From the NCBI RefSeq assembly GCF_036417845.1, contig NC_089985.1, positions 30,028,583 to 30,092,582 of the forward strand: a stretch of 64,000 nt of DNA. The letters run 5' to 3'. Source of the stretch: Apteryx mantelli (taxonomy: Eukaryota; Chordata; Aves; Apterygiformes; Apterygidae). Every line of letters begins with the position of its first letter. Position 1 is the stretch's first letter. A program made the position numbers and the translations under genes. The notes under the pieces are model-generated. The model was not told the origin of the DNA. It did not search any database and worked only from the letters and a program-made list of their open reading frames with translations. Positions 20,201 through 31,400 of the stretch are shown piece after piece.

Positions 20201-22400
20201 CTTGCAGAGAGCACAGCGTCTGAGGTTAATCAGGATGGGAAAGCGGCTGCCCTGCACGGCGGCGCTGGCGGACGCGGCACTGGCAGACGCGGCGCCGCCG
20301 TGCTGCCCATCGTCCCACGCGCGCTCCCACGGCCCACGGGGCCGCGTCGCACCGAGCGTCCCCCGCAGGTCCTGCAGGCAAGAGCCGCTCGTGGGCAAGC
20401 GTGGCCTCGCACCGCAGCCCCCCGGCCGGGCCGGGCCGAGCCTCGCACCCCAGGAGAGGCTGCGCAGCTGCCCGCTGGCCGGGAGAGCCGGGGCGCCGCA
20501 GCGGCAGCCGCCCTGGGCCCGCTGGTGCCGTGAGCCTGGTGAGCCCCCGCGAGGGGCAGGGATGCCGCGGGGGAGCCCCGCTCCCGCGTTTCCCCGGGTT
20601 ACAGGCGAGCTTTTGTTCTCCGCCGGGAGCTGCCGCTGGAACAAAAGTTCCCTCCTTCCTCCGGCAGCACTGCCGAAGCCAGTTTGCCGCTTTGCCCTGA
20701 TTAGCCCCGGCAAGAGCCCTGCGAGCGCAGCTCCCTCCCTCCCACTAATGGGCAATTACCAGCCGAGAGGAGACGCAGCCCCGGTTCTCGCACGGCTGCG
20801 GGAGCTGCTTTCCAGCGGGCGAAGGGCAGAGGCGCCGCTGGCAGCGGGAGGCAGAGCGGGAGGATGCCGGATGCCGGGCATGCGGAAAGGCCGCGCAGCC
20901 CCGGGGGGATGAGCGGATGAGCTCATGCAGCTCCTCCGTGAGCGCGGCATGCGCAGCCCTGCCGGCCCAGCTCCGCGGGTCCTTCGGAGACGCTGATCGG
21001 TGCGACGCCTGGGCACAGGCCACCGCTTCCCCTGGGCTGCGAGCAGGACACGCTTCCAGGACTATTAATTTCCTGGGGGAGCAAGCGGTCCGGGCTCAGG
21101 GTGGTGCGCAGGGTGCTTGCGATGCCTCGCTGCTGCACCGATGCCGGCACTGCCCTGCCTGGGGATTGCCCCTGCCCCATGCACCGCCGCCCTTGCCCCA
21201 GCCAGGGGAAAGTTGGGAGCCTCCAGAGCAGGGCCACAGGCTCGGGGCACGGCTCTGCCTGCTGTGACCCTAAGGCGAGGGGGACACGTCCAGGGATGGC
21301 ACGGCGCCCCGCTGCTGCGCCAGGCAAGGCCCTTTGCACGTGTGCCTTGCAGGTGCAACCAGCTGCACGGCTCCGAGGGGGGGGGCGGCAGTGCTTCGCG
21401 CAGGGCCCGGCGGGAGCCCCCGGCTGCGCGGAGGGTGCGGGGCTGCCGGGCTGGCGCTGAGCTCCCCGCTCGCGCCGGGAACCTGCTTGTCTGGAAAGGG
21501 GCCCCACGGTGCTGCTGCTGCGGCGGGAGGCAGGGCGCAGATAAGAGACGGGAATGCAAACAGCCTCCGAGGGCTCAGGCATCCCAAGTATCTGAAGGAG
21601 CAAGTGCCTCCAGGGCAAATCCCTCCCTCCCAGCTCCCGGCCCACCGTGGGGCCCCGCTCCGCAGGGAAGGGGCTCCCCGCCGCCGTGCTGCGGCCCGTC
21701 CACTGCCCTTCACACCACATTTTTTTTGCCCCTTTCCCCTCTGCCCCCGCCTTGCTCCCAGCCTCCCGGGAGGCTGCTCGGGCACCTGGCGCAGGTCGCC
21801 CCGTCCTGCCGCGATCTCTGTGCACGGGGAGCGGGATGGCGGCGGGAGCTGCGAGCGGAGCCGAGCCGAGGGGGCGGAAATGACCGCCCTGCTGTGACAG
21901 CCCGGCCTCCTGCTCCGACTGGTTTTGCCGGATGAAAAGCCTCTGCAGTGCAATCGCGCGCGCGGTCGAGGGGCGTTCAGCACTGATTTCAGCAGCCCGA
22001 GCGCAGCCGCGCCGCTGCTGGAGAGGCCTTTGAGGAGGCAGCCGCGGTGGAGCCGCGGGGGCTCGGCAGCGTGCGGGGCGCCCCGGCGCGGCATGCTCGG
22101 CGCCTCCCGGGGTCCCCGCGGGGCCGGGTGCTGGGGCCGCAGCGGTGGTTGCCGCCGAGGGCTTCAGTTAGGACAAAACTCCCCTTCCCGCTCTGAGGCT
22201 GGAAGCGAATCCCGCTCCTATCGGCCCACCTCCGTCCTCCGAGGTTTCGGTGGGCCGGTCCGGCTCGTCCCTGCTGCTGCCACGCGGGTGCGAGTGCTGC
22301 AGGGCTTGAGGAGCCGGCACTGTCCCCAGCTGCCTCCCACCCCTTCCTGAGGGATGCGGGCAAGCTCCCGCTCCTCCCAGCAGCCGCCGAACAGTGGGGA
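20201..22400. other. CpG-rich sequence, no gene assigned
   Basis: Very GC- and CpG-rich text continues to about 22.3 kb, with open frames on both strands that reflect composition. Donor-like GTGAGC/GTGAGT words occur by chance density. I see no combination of start, domain and splice sites that I would call an exon. A first exon or promoter-island function remains possible. Confidence 0.4.
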
Positions 22401-23084
22401 CCTCGGGAGCTGGCGGCACCGCTCAGCCCAGCCGGGAGGCTCCAGCCCTGCTCCTTGGGCAGGGTCAACAGCAGGGAGCTGGGAACTGCTGCCCCCAAAG
22501 AGGGGCCTTAGGTGCCTCTGCTCCAAGCCCTCGCCCTGCTGTGGGCTCGGCATCCCGCTTTTCAAAATCCGCATGCATTTTTCCCTTCGGCACCAAGTTA
22601 AGGCCACTCACCCAGCTGCCCTGACCTCATGGTCCTGCTGTGCCTTAGGGTCACGCTGGACACTCGTGGCCTGGTTGTGTCTTTGGGTGGCAAAGACGTA
22701 GGCAACAATCCCTGGTGGGAGGCTGCAAAGCAGCAAAACCAGGCGGGGAAAAACAACCCATCTGAGGCTGCTGCAGTGAGATCCATCGGGGACGTCTTTT
22801 GGAGAGGCCCCGGCAGAGGGGGAGCAGAGATGGCGAGCGAGGCGCAGACGTGGGGTGACAGCAGAGCACTGGGGGAGCTGGGGGAGCGCTCACATCGTGG
22901 CTCCCACCGATCCCCAAAATACGGCAGCCACCGCGAGGGGCTCTGCTGGGAACCTGTTGATACAGCAGCCCTGTGAGGAAGGAGCGCCCGCTCCCGCTCA
23001 CCTCCTTGTCTCCCGTTGGGGCACCAGTGGCTGCGCGTGGGGCTCAGGGCAACGCAGTGCTGCTGAGCGCGTGGCCGTCAGGGG

Positions 23085-23740
23085 CAGCGAAGAGCTGCAA
23101 AAGGACCTCACCGGGCTCAGAAACCAGGTGATGGAAGGGCAGATGAAATGCAGCCAGATGAAGCAAAACAGAGCACATGCCGAAAAAATAACCCTCAGTG
23201 CCCATGCGCGGTGAAGGGCTTTAAATTGCCCTTCAGAGAAGAGATCTTGGAGTTCCCATGGGTTCTTCTCCAAAAGCATCAGCTATGGCCAAAAAGGACA
23301 GAAGGGATATTTAACGATATTGAATACAAACAGAAAGCACCACTATGCACCATATAAAGGTATGGTGAACCCCTGGCCTGAGCAGCGCATCCAGCTGGGG
23401 TTGCCTTGGCTCAGTAAGGGACCGAGTACAGCCGGACAGCACCCAGATCAGGATAACAAGGATGAGCAAGCTACAGTGAGATTTTTATTTGAGAAGAAAT
23501 TAAATAGATTAGGACTCCTCGTCTCAAAGAAGAGACAGCTTGGTGGGGACACAAGAGGGGTCTGTAAAGTTGCAGCCGCCCTGCAGACAGTGGTTTCGTG
23601 CTTCATCGGTATTCACTACACGAAGGAGGGCACCTCAATTAGGTGATTAGGCAGGGGGTTAAGGTCAAGAAAAGGAAATATTTTCTTACAACTTACAACT
23701 CAACTGTGGAGCTCATGGTTGCTTGGTGGGGTGGAGAGCA
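23085..23740 (+). mobile_element. CR1/L3-like LINE 3' end, sense
   Basis: The beginning (GCTGCAAAAGGACCTCACCG), the middle (GAAGAGATCTTGGAG), and the end (AGATTAGGACTCCTCG, AAAGAGACAGCTTGG, GAAATATTTTC, CTCAACTGTGGAGCTC) occur in the order of a CR1/L3 ORF2 C-terminus. One frame gives KLNRLGLLVSKKRQLGGDTRG. The family version is near RLKRLGLFSLEKRRLRGD. It is decayed, and its outer limits are approximate. Confidence 0.82.
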
Positions 23741-24289
23741 ATGGGGAGTCACTCCACACCTGTCCCATGCTCACTCCTTCATGGCCTGTCCGTGAGCCTA
23801 TGAGACCGATGGACACGTCTGCATGGTGCCTTCGCCCAGCTCAGTGTGGCTGTTTTCATCTTCACGCTCTCCCATTTGCAGATCATTTGAGTCAGACTTG
23901 GAGCAGCTCCTTTTCTGGTTTTAATAGTGCTTGAGAGGAGACAGGAAACGTCCGGCAGAGCTTACTCCTTTAAACACTGACCATTGCTTCTCTTGTGACT
24001 TTGAGAGTTTTCCCACCCATGAAAAGCCACAGTGAAGTAAAAAGCCCTCGAAACGTGGGTGAATCGGAGCTATCGGTGCTCCTGGCAGCACTGTCCATAC
24101 CGCTAAACTTTACCGCGCGTCTGCACCACAGATGCTCGGGGGGTTTGGAGGGAAGGCATGAAATCTCCGCTCTGCAGTATCTGTCAGCAGTTTATATAGC
24201 GCCGCGGGAGCCAGCGCACAGGGATCTAGCACAACTGTTTGGGAACATTCGCAACTTGTTAAGGAACTAGCTGGCTAACATCGCTCGAC

Positions 24290-24690
24290 ACACCGGAGCG
24301 CACGAAATCAGCCCGGGCTCCCCAGCCACGTGCTGGCTCGGTGGGGCGGTGGGTGGGTTCGGCAGCCCGCGGCGGGTAGCCCTCGCCCGGGGAGGATCTG
24401 CCTCCTGCGCGCGGCCACGCGGGAGCTTCCCATGCGCTTCGCGGGGACGGACCGCCTGGAGACGACGCTTGGCAGCGGGTTCGCTCCTCTGAGGACGGTG
24501 AGAGCGCTGCGTCCTGGCAATGTCAGGAAAATTTCCTCCCGGGAATCAAAGCCGGGAATGCTTTTGATCCCGTGGGCACAACCTTGTGAAGATGGCGGGG
24601 TGGTCGGGCAGCAGCTCCCGCGCCCTCTCCGCCTCGGGGAGGCCGGAGGAGGAAAGCGAGGAGGGAAGGAGCCGGGGAAGACAGCCTAAT
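24290..24690. promoter_or_regulatory. Small CpG-rich patch with YY1-like word
   Basis: A 400-bp CpG-rich patch is isolated in otherwise lower-GC DNA. It includes GAAGATGGCGGGG at about 24,586, close to the YY1 consensus often found at or just after transcription starts. There is a donor-like GACGGTGAGAG near 24,495. It may be a minor promoter or a remnant island. No protein is recognisable downstream. Confidence 0.3.
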
Positions 24691-24759
24691 AACAGACTCT
24701 CAGCTCTCAATCATTTGCTTTTGAGAAGCTGCATTTGCACTCGATCCGGAGTCTCTGGT

Positions 24760-25085
24760 GGCTGCAGACTCCAGCTCTTTAAAATCAAATGGTGCTTAAA
24801 ATTAATTCTCTTCACTGATGAAAGAATTTTGATTGATGAGTTGCATTTCTCCGCATTTTCAAATGAACTTTCGCTCCCACCCCTGGCTCCAGCCTCCCCT
24901 TGCTCTGGAGCCGGCATCCCGGCAGGGTGACGGCCAAGGTCCCGGCGGGGACCGAGGACACCCTGCCTGGCTGTCCGGGGGGAAGCGAGCACAGACAGCG
25001 ACTGCTTGCAGCAAACGAGGAATTGTTATGAGGCATAATTAAACCCGACAAGGAGCAATTCTTCATTGCACGGAGCGGCAACGGA
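24760..25085. promoter_or_regulatory. Two AT-rich islands, putative enhancers
   Basis: The first (about 24,770-24,880) has CTCTTTAAAATCAAATGG, TTAAAATTAATTCTC, GAAAGAATTTTGATTGATG and CATTTTCAAATGAAC. The second (about 25,010-25,075) has GGAATTGTTATGAGGC, ATAATTAAACCCG and GAGCAATTCTTCATTGC. A GC-rich linker separates them. TGATTGATG is a PBX-HOX-like word. Candidate elements by composition. Confidence 0.4.
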
Positions 25086-25780
25086 GCTGTTTTAAAGGGT
25101 GGTTAGATCCATTTGAAGAGCTGCTGAGCCGTTAATCCCACCTGCTAATGCCCTACCTGAACCGTTTCCCTTCATCTTCAAGAGACCTTTGTGTCTGGCG
25201 GCTGCAGGGTGGTCTCTTCCGAGGCTGCCACTTCAGTTTTGTGCCTCCAGCAGCCCCTTTTCTCAAGGAAGCAGCACGTAATCCTTTCTTTCCTGAACAG
25301 GCACTGACATAATTTTGGAGATTTATTTTGAGCTCCGGAGTGGAGGGGGCAGCGTGCCAAAAACACCGGGGCACGCACGGCCTGCAGACCAGGCCTGGCA
25401 GCCCCGTTCCTGTGCTCAGGCCCAGGGCTCGAAATGGGCTGGAGGGGTTTCTGAGAGGCCAAGCGGATAGAGATGACCCCGCAGGCCGGGCAACTGGCAG
25501 CATCGCTGGTTTATGGACTCTGGTTTTCCCCAGAAACCTCCCTTCTCTGGGCACCGAGGGTGAGTCTGGACACTGCGCTGGGCAAAGAGCAGCAGGATCA
25601 TTTCCATGGTGAGAAAAGTGCTCTGCCAAGCTGTGGGCTCCCTGTTCGGATGGCCTGGGGAGCCAGGGCCAGGGGAGGTGGCAGAGGAGGCGAATTCCCC
25701 TGGGAGCAATCCCAAAGTGCAGAAGAAAAGTGAAACTGAAGCTCCTGCCCTTTGCACAGCCCGTTCCCCGGAGGCAGCAC

Positions 25781-25897
25781 GGTGATGGATGCAGGAGGGT
25801 GATGGAGGCAGGACGGTGACAGAAGCAGGAGGGTGATGGAGGCAGGACGGTGACGGATGCAGGAGGGTGATGGAGGCAGGACGGTGACGGAGGCTTA
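25781..25897. repeat. 17-bp minisatellite, 7 units with 34-bp higher order
   Basis: Seven consecutive units follow GGTGATGGAGGCAGGAC or its variant ending GCAGGAG. Types alternate: units 2, 4 and 6 (from 25,798, 25,832 and 25,866) are identical, and units 1, 3 and 5 are variants. The array therefore grew last by 34-bp steps. It is non-coding as far as I can see. Confidence 0.93.
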
Positions 25898-27289
25898 GGG
25901 CACAGCCGGAGGAAGGCGGCAGGGCCACAGAAACGACCTTCGCAAGCAGTACATCTCTAGCCCGCACCAGCCGCCAGCCGTGCCGAGGGAGGCTGGGTGA
26001 GGAGGCTGTTACGAGTGTCAGGTGTCCGGGATGCTGTTACACAGGCGATGCCTGTCTCCACATCGGGTTAATTATTAATGTGTTGCCATTGCAAGCCCTC
26101 TCCATGTCACTGCTGAGGAGGACGCAGCCGGGCTAACCTGGCACCCGTGGTCTTTGCAGCGACTGCTGAGGGAAGTGAATTTTCCACCAGAACAAAGCCT
26201 TTCCCCGAGCAGCCTCCAGCTCACGAAGAAGCAAGGTGGTACTTGGAGCAGGGGAATGCCACATCCCTCAGAGCAATGCTGGAGCATGGAGCTTGCCACA
26301 GGGACATGCATGTACACAAATGCCTCTCTTTTCTCCCCTGCTCCTTTTCCCTCTTCTCTTTCTCCCTCCCTGGCTTTGCCATATGAAGTAAAAAGTAAAT
26401 AGAGGATATTGATTAAAAAAAAAAGGATCAAAGGAAAGGCTGGGAATCCTCTCCTTTTGCTGGGCCGTCGCTGCTGCAGATGGGAGCAACCAGAAGTAAC
26501 AAGGAAAGTGCCAGCGAGCTGAGCCCATGTGAAGTCATGGAGATGCCACTTAAGGCCATGACAGGGAGCTGAACAACAGAGTGACTTGGACAAATACAAA
26601 GAGGTGACTTCCACTCCAGAAAATGCGTTCAAAGCACTGTTTGGATGTTTAGCAATATTTTCCCCCAGCAGGTCTCATGCAAGACTCAGATTGGCTTTAA
26701 TCTGTTCTTTTAGTGGCTGGGGAAAAAAAAAAATCTTAATTTAAATAAAAGCCCCCTTATCTCAGCCTCCTCCATGAGGCAGCTCCCCACTCTCTGCCTT
26801 CCGGTCTCAGTCACGCAGTGATTTACATGGTAATGGGGTCTTTGGCACAGGGTGAAATCAGGAATTTGCAGTATTGCCAGGCCTGCTAGCTACTAGCCTG
26901 CTAGTAAGGGCAAAGTTGCGGAGAGAGCAATCAGCGAAGGGGCTCCCTGCCTGTCGCCCCCGGCTGCCCCCCAGGCTCTGCGTGGGGCTGAAGCCCTGCA
27001 AGCTCTGGGCGCCGGGAGGCCGAGTGCGCTGGGGTGTGCTGCTCACCTGGACAGGACAGGCCTTCCCGTGGGACTACTCGAGCTTGGCACGCGTTACGTT
27101 TTCTTTCCTGCTCTTGCCAGATGGTGACTGGTGCAGAAAGGCAGAAATGTTTAGTAGATATTTCTGTTCTGTATTTGGAATGAAGCGGGAGGATATATTC
27201 ATCTCCAGATGATACTGTGGATGGAATATAAATCCTGCCATCTGTAACAATGGGGGATGTGAGGCATGATCTCCTCGAATTCAGCATTT
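25898..27289. other. Intergenic sequence, nothing firmly assigned
   Basis: Mixed composition. It contains a short AT word cluster GGTTAATTATTAATGTG near 26,067 and an A11 run near 26,730 inside AT-rich text, followed by CTTAATTTAAATAAAAGCC. Either could mark a small non-coding element. There are no exon-like features. Confidence 0.35.
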
Positions 27290-28420
27290 GCAGATCACCC
27301 GGACAGCTGAAGCTCAGGAGTCTAGAAGGAATGAGCTCAAGCCAATGCTACAGTCTAACAAATCTTGGAAAAATGGAGAAAATCCAGAAGAATGGAGAAC
27401 TGTCAGTGTAGTTCCAGTGTTTAGCAAAACTTAAAAGGCATGGCCTTGTGCAGAGACCTGCACATCGGCTGGTCTGTTTAGGGGTTTTTGTGGGGTCTTT
27501 TTTGGAGACAGCTATAGGTCTGGTTGATAAAGACAAGTACACTAATATAGCAAAGCTGGATTTCTCCAAACTATTTCACTTACTACTACCTGACATTTTG
27601 ATTAAAAAACATGCTTTTTAAGGAATTATTAGGGCACACATTAGATAGACTAAAATCTGTCTCACAGACAGATCTTAAAGTGTGGTTGTTATTGGGGAGA
27701 CACTGTGGATGGAGTTGTGCTTAGCATGGCCCTTCAGGGACTTGGTCCCTGTTACAACACTGCACATGTTTTTATCCCGTGATCTATGTGATCATAGAAA
27801 ACCTGTGATGGCAAAGTCTGCAGGTGATGCAATGCCTGGTAAGACTGTTAATAACGAGTAGGCAGGTTGCTGTTCCAGTGTGATCTAAATTGCCTGGCGA
27901 AATGGCCATAATCCAGCTAAATACATTTGAATACATTGCACACAAGGTAAGACACCTGGGAGCACAGAGTGCAGTCTTCATTTACAAGATGGGGCTTGGG
28001 AAGCAGCAACTCAGAAGAAGTCTCGGGAATGATTGCAGGTAACTGCCGCTACATGAGCTCCCATTTCAACACTGCACTGAAAGCAGCTAACACCTTCCCC
28101 GAATTTACAAAGCAAAAATATCAAACAGAAGTAGGGGAGCAATCTCACCTCTGCTCATGGCACTGCTGAAACTACCACTGCGATGTTATTTCCAAGGTGG
28201 GTGTCCAGAATTAAAAAGGACACAGAAATTCTGCAAGGGAAAGCCAAATGTACAATCCAGGCATCAGAAAACAAGCTCTGGTATGAGACTGGAAGTGTAC
28301 AAACTGTTCAGCTTGCAGAAGAGAAGATTGAGAGATGCCCTGGTCTCTGCAAGAAGAGTTCTTGACAGTTCGTTGGTCTCACTCTTGCAGAGAAGTGCAC
28401 AACAAGAGCTCAAAGCTGAA
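27290..28420 (+). mobile_element. CR1/L3-like LINE, sense, from RT domain to C-terminus
   Basis: The order of legible blocks matches ORF2 from before the RT palm to near the end: AATCTTGGAAAAATGGAG, CAGAAGAATGGAGAACTG, GGTCTGGTTGATAAAG, CTGGATTTCTCCAAAC, CCTGACATTTTGATTAAAAA, GGCACACATTAGATAGAC, GGCAAAGTCTGCAGGTGATG and TACATGAGCTCCCATTTC. The frame near 28,300 reads VYKLFSLQKRRLRDALVS. This is the longest single LINE relic here at about 1.1 kb. It contains stops and frameshifts throughout. Confidence 0.82.
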
Positions 28421-31400
28421 TGCAGAAGTTAGTTAGAAAAATTCATTCTGGGAAAAAGATAAAAGATCCTGGCAGGAGAGCAGTAATGCTGGAAGAGCTG
28501 GCTAGGGAAGGCAGCAAATCCACTTATGGGAGATACACAAATCCAGATTCTGGGAGAGGCTCCACAGCACCGTTGTGCTCGGGAGAGGGGACAACAGGAT
28601 GCCCGTGCTGGCCTCAAGGTGTTCATGGCACTTTCACCGCTACATTGCAGCAATGTTTATCACCCAGCCTCCGGCTTCACGCCAGCCTGGGAGTTGTGAC
28701 CTCCCAAACCCTCTATGAGGCCAGTGCATTTGGCAGACGGGAAGGAGCTGGCCCTGGGTCAGGTGGTGGGGCAGAGGCCACACAAGCATGGTCCAGACAC
28801 AGCTCACCCATTCATGTCACCTCAAGGACCTCGGGCAGCGGCGGCCACTTGTTCGCTGTGTGAACAAAGCTGTTTCTGGTTTGTCTCTGGAGGACTGAGA
28901 TTCTTTCAGCTAATTAAAACCCATGATGCATGTTCCTGATTGCCTCATGCCAATCCGATATGATACTGGACTTTATTTTACTCCAGCTTGCAGCTGGCCA
29001 AGACGCACTGCAGGTCTCCGGGCCCACTGGTCGGGGCCATGTCCGTGCTCAGCAAGCCCCGAGCGCCTGAGCCCTTGCTGCTGAAAGGGCACCTGTTCCT
29101 GCTCCAGACGGCAGGGTTGGCCGTTCCTCCCTGGTACCTGCGGTGGCCTGTACAAGACAAAGATGGAGAGGGAGCTGCTGCCTGATTCAAGACAACAGAC
29201 CCCAAACAAAATCCCCCATGGGGATCCAGCTTGCTGGCAAAGCCAGTAGTCTCATACGTGCGCTATATAGCATGGTGCATGCTCATACAGAGAGAGAGCG
29301 GGACCGTGATCCACTATTAATAGCGGCCAGAAAGCACAGGCATTGCAGTGGAGCTGCTGGCAGGGCGAGGAGGGAACAGTGTTGGCAGTCCCCGGAGATG
29401 CTGTGCCCGGCACTGCTCAGGCTCCCGGGCTCCTGAGTCCTCCCCAGCATCCCTGCCAGCCTTCTCCAGGGCTGACAAAGTTTGGAGAATGCACAGATAC
29501 CCCACCTGGGCTGAGAAGCAGGCAGAGGTCATCATAGCCCTGACTTCCTTAATTGCCCTTCCTAGATTGTGCACCAGGCTCTTTGATTCCTGTGCCGGTG
29601 AATTTGCATCGACACAACAAGGAAAAAGAGTTTCACCTTGACCTGTAGCTTGCTCCTGCCGTTGCTCCTCTTTCCTGCTCCCTGTGTGGCCCTGCTGGGC
29701 CAGCAGGGAGGTTCATACCAGAACACCCCCGCTCAGCCCAAAATGACGGATGCCAGTGCCCGTACATCAGGACCATCACCTGCTGGCACCTGCTCTTCCC
29801 TTCCCGGCTCCAACCTCCTCCCCCTCACCTTGCTCACTGTGTGTCCCCCTCTGCAAGAGGGGCTGTAAAAGGGCACGGACCAAAACACAAGTGCAACGCG
29901 GTTGGCAGTCACCCAGCTGGCACGGGAAGGGGCAGCGGGCCGGACATGAGGAGAGGACGCAGCGCCATGGTCAGGGAAGAGTCCTTCATCCACCGGCAGG
30001 CAAGCAAGGTGCTGCACCCTCTCTTGGCACTTACACGTTGGTAGGACTTGTCCTGCCAACCTGCTGCCAGTAAACTGAGCAACACGAGCATGCAAGCAAC
30101 AGCTCCCCACCATGCACATTGCTCCCAGCTGGGAGGCTGCAGCCAAAGAGGCTAAAGGGTCTCATTTTGGTGAAAAAATGCTGTGGTTCAGAAGTGATGT
30201 TTTTTCCTTGTTTTTTCTTTTCTTTTTTTTTTTTAAGAAAAGGTCTGTATTTTGTTGAAATCAAAAAGTTTGGAAGTTTGGTGTGTTATTTCCCCACCCT
30301 CTTCTCCCATCTCTTCCCTTCGCTTGTTCCTGCTCCAGAGCGGAGCAGAAGGATGGTGGGTGGGGACTGCCTTGTGACTTTTCCTTTTCTATCTGGAACC
30401 AGGCCAAACTTCCTCAACTTTGGAAAAGTGACAAGAGGAAAAAAAGAAGCACTAATTCTGGTGATCTGGAATGCTAGAATAAGAAAAACAGATTTTTTTT
30501 TTCAAAGAAGCAAAAGTGAAGAGTGGAAGGAAAATCCATGAACATTTGGATGTACAAAATGAGGATGGACAAAAAAGAGGGAGGATGAGCAGAAAGTATT
30601 CAGATTCAGATTTTGAAAACTGAAGCAAATTAAAGAATAGCTTTCTTTGAAACCAAGCAAAATGGAAACAAGTTTGGAATTTTTCATAAAATCGCTTTTC
30701 CATTTGTCTTTGTTTGGGCAATAGCTAGAGCCCAGGCGTGAAGGAAGTCACTGGGGTTGCACTGCAGAGCCATTTTGGGTAATGAGAACATCTCCTTTGC
30801 TAGAAAAATCTCCCTGTTGAGTGCCTGTACACCACGGCTCTGAGCAGGAAGAGGCCAGGGGAGGTGTTTTAGCAAGTTAGGACTCTGCATGAGGGTTTCT
30901 GAGCCTGCACAGGCAGGGAAATGAGTCTGTGATGAGAATAGGAAACTTAGAAAAAGAATTAGAGAGGGAATAAGCAAAATATGTCAGAGCTGTCTCTGCA
31001 CTGAGGCTGAAAACCAAGGGAATAGGCAGGAGGGATGAGAGGTTCTCATGCATGAAGATGGTTGTGATTTAGTTGGCATTGCAGGGAGCTGGTGGGACGC
31101 TGTGCGACTGAAATACCAGTGCAGAGCCGCATGGAGAGGGGCCTTGACAGGGGCAGCTGCAGGAAGGAGTAACGCCTTCCCAAAAGCATAGGCAGACATG
31201 CAAGAGAAGCAGAATTAGCAAAATCCGGGATATGGCAAAAAAGGAGGCTGAGAAGGTTCGAGAAGCAGGACGTGATTTCCTCCCCCCCAGCCCGGCCTGA
31301 CTGTGCTCACCAAGTCTCCCGGCAGCAGAGGCTGCGTTGAAGCAAAGCCAGAGTGAAGTCGAACGCCCACCTGCACCGGGGAACTTGCACGGCGAACGCT

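Larger units (their letters stand above)
1..22400. other. GC/CpG-rich block with AT-rich islands, no clear exons
   Basis: This stretch is strongly GC- and CpG-rich by eye. Every frame on both strands holds long stop-free runs, so open frames are not evidence of coding. No frame shows a recognisable protein domain with proper splice borders. Short AT-rich islands interrupt the GC background and are listed separately as putative regulatory elements. Some sub-stretches are dense enough in CpG to count as island-like (about 2.7-3.5, 5.4-5.9, 6.1-7.0, 10.3-11.9, 13.0-13.8 and 20.1-22.3 kb). I saw no convincing promoter-plus-donor arrangement there, so unannotated first exons cannot be excluded. 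Composition is seen; the developmental-regulatory reading is inference. Confidence 0.7.

Noticed and set aside
20019-20912. 297-codon + strand frame
   Set aside because: Its start lies inside a CR1/L3 fragment and the rest is GC-rich with no recognisable domain.
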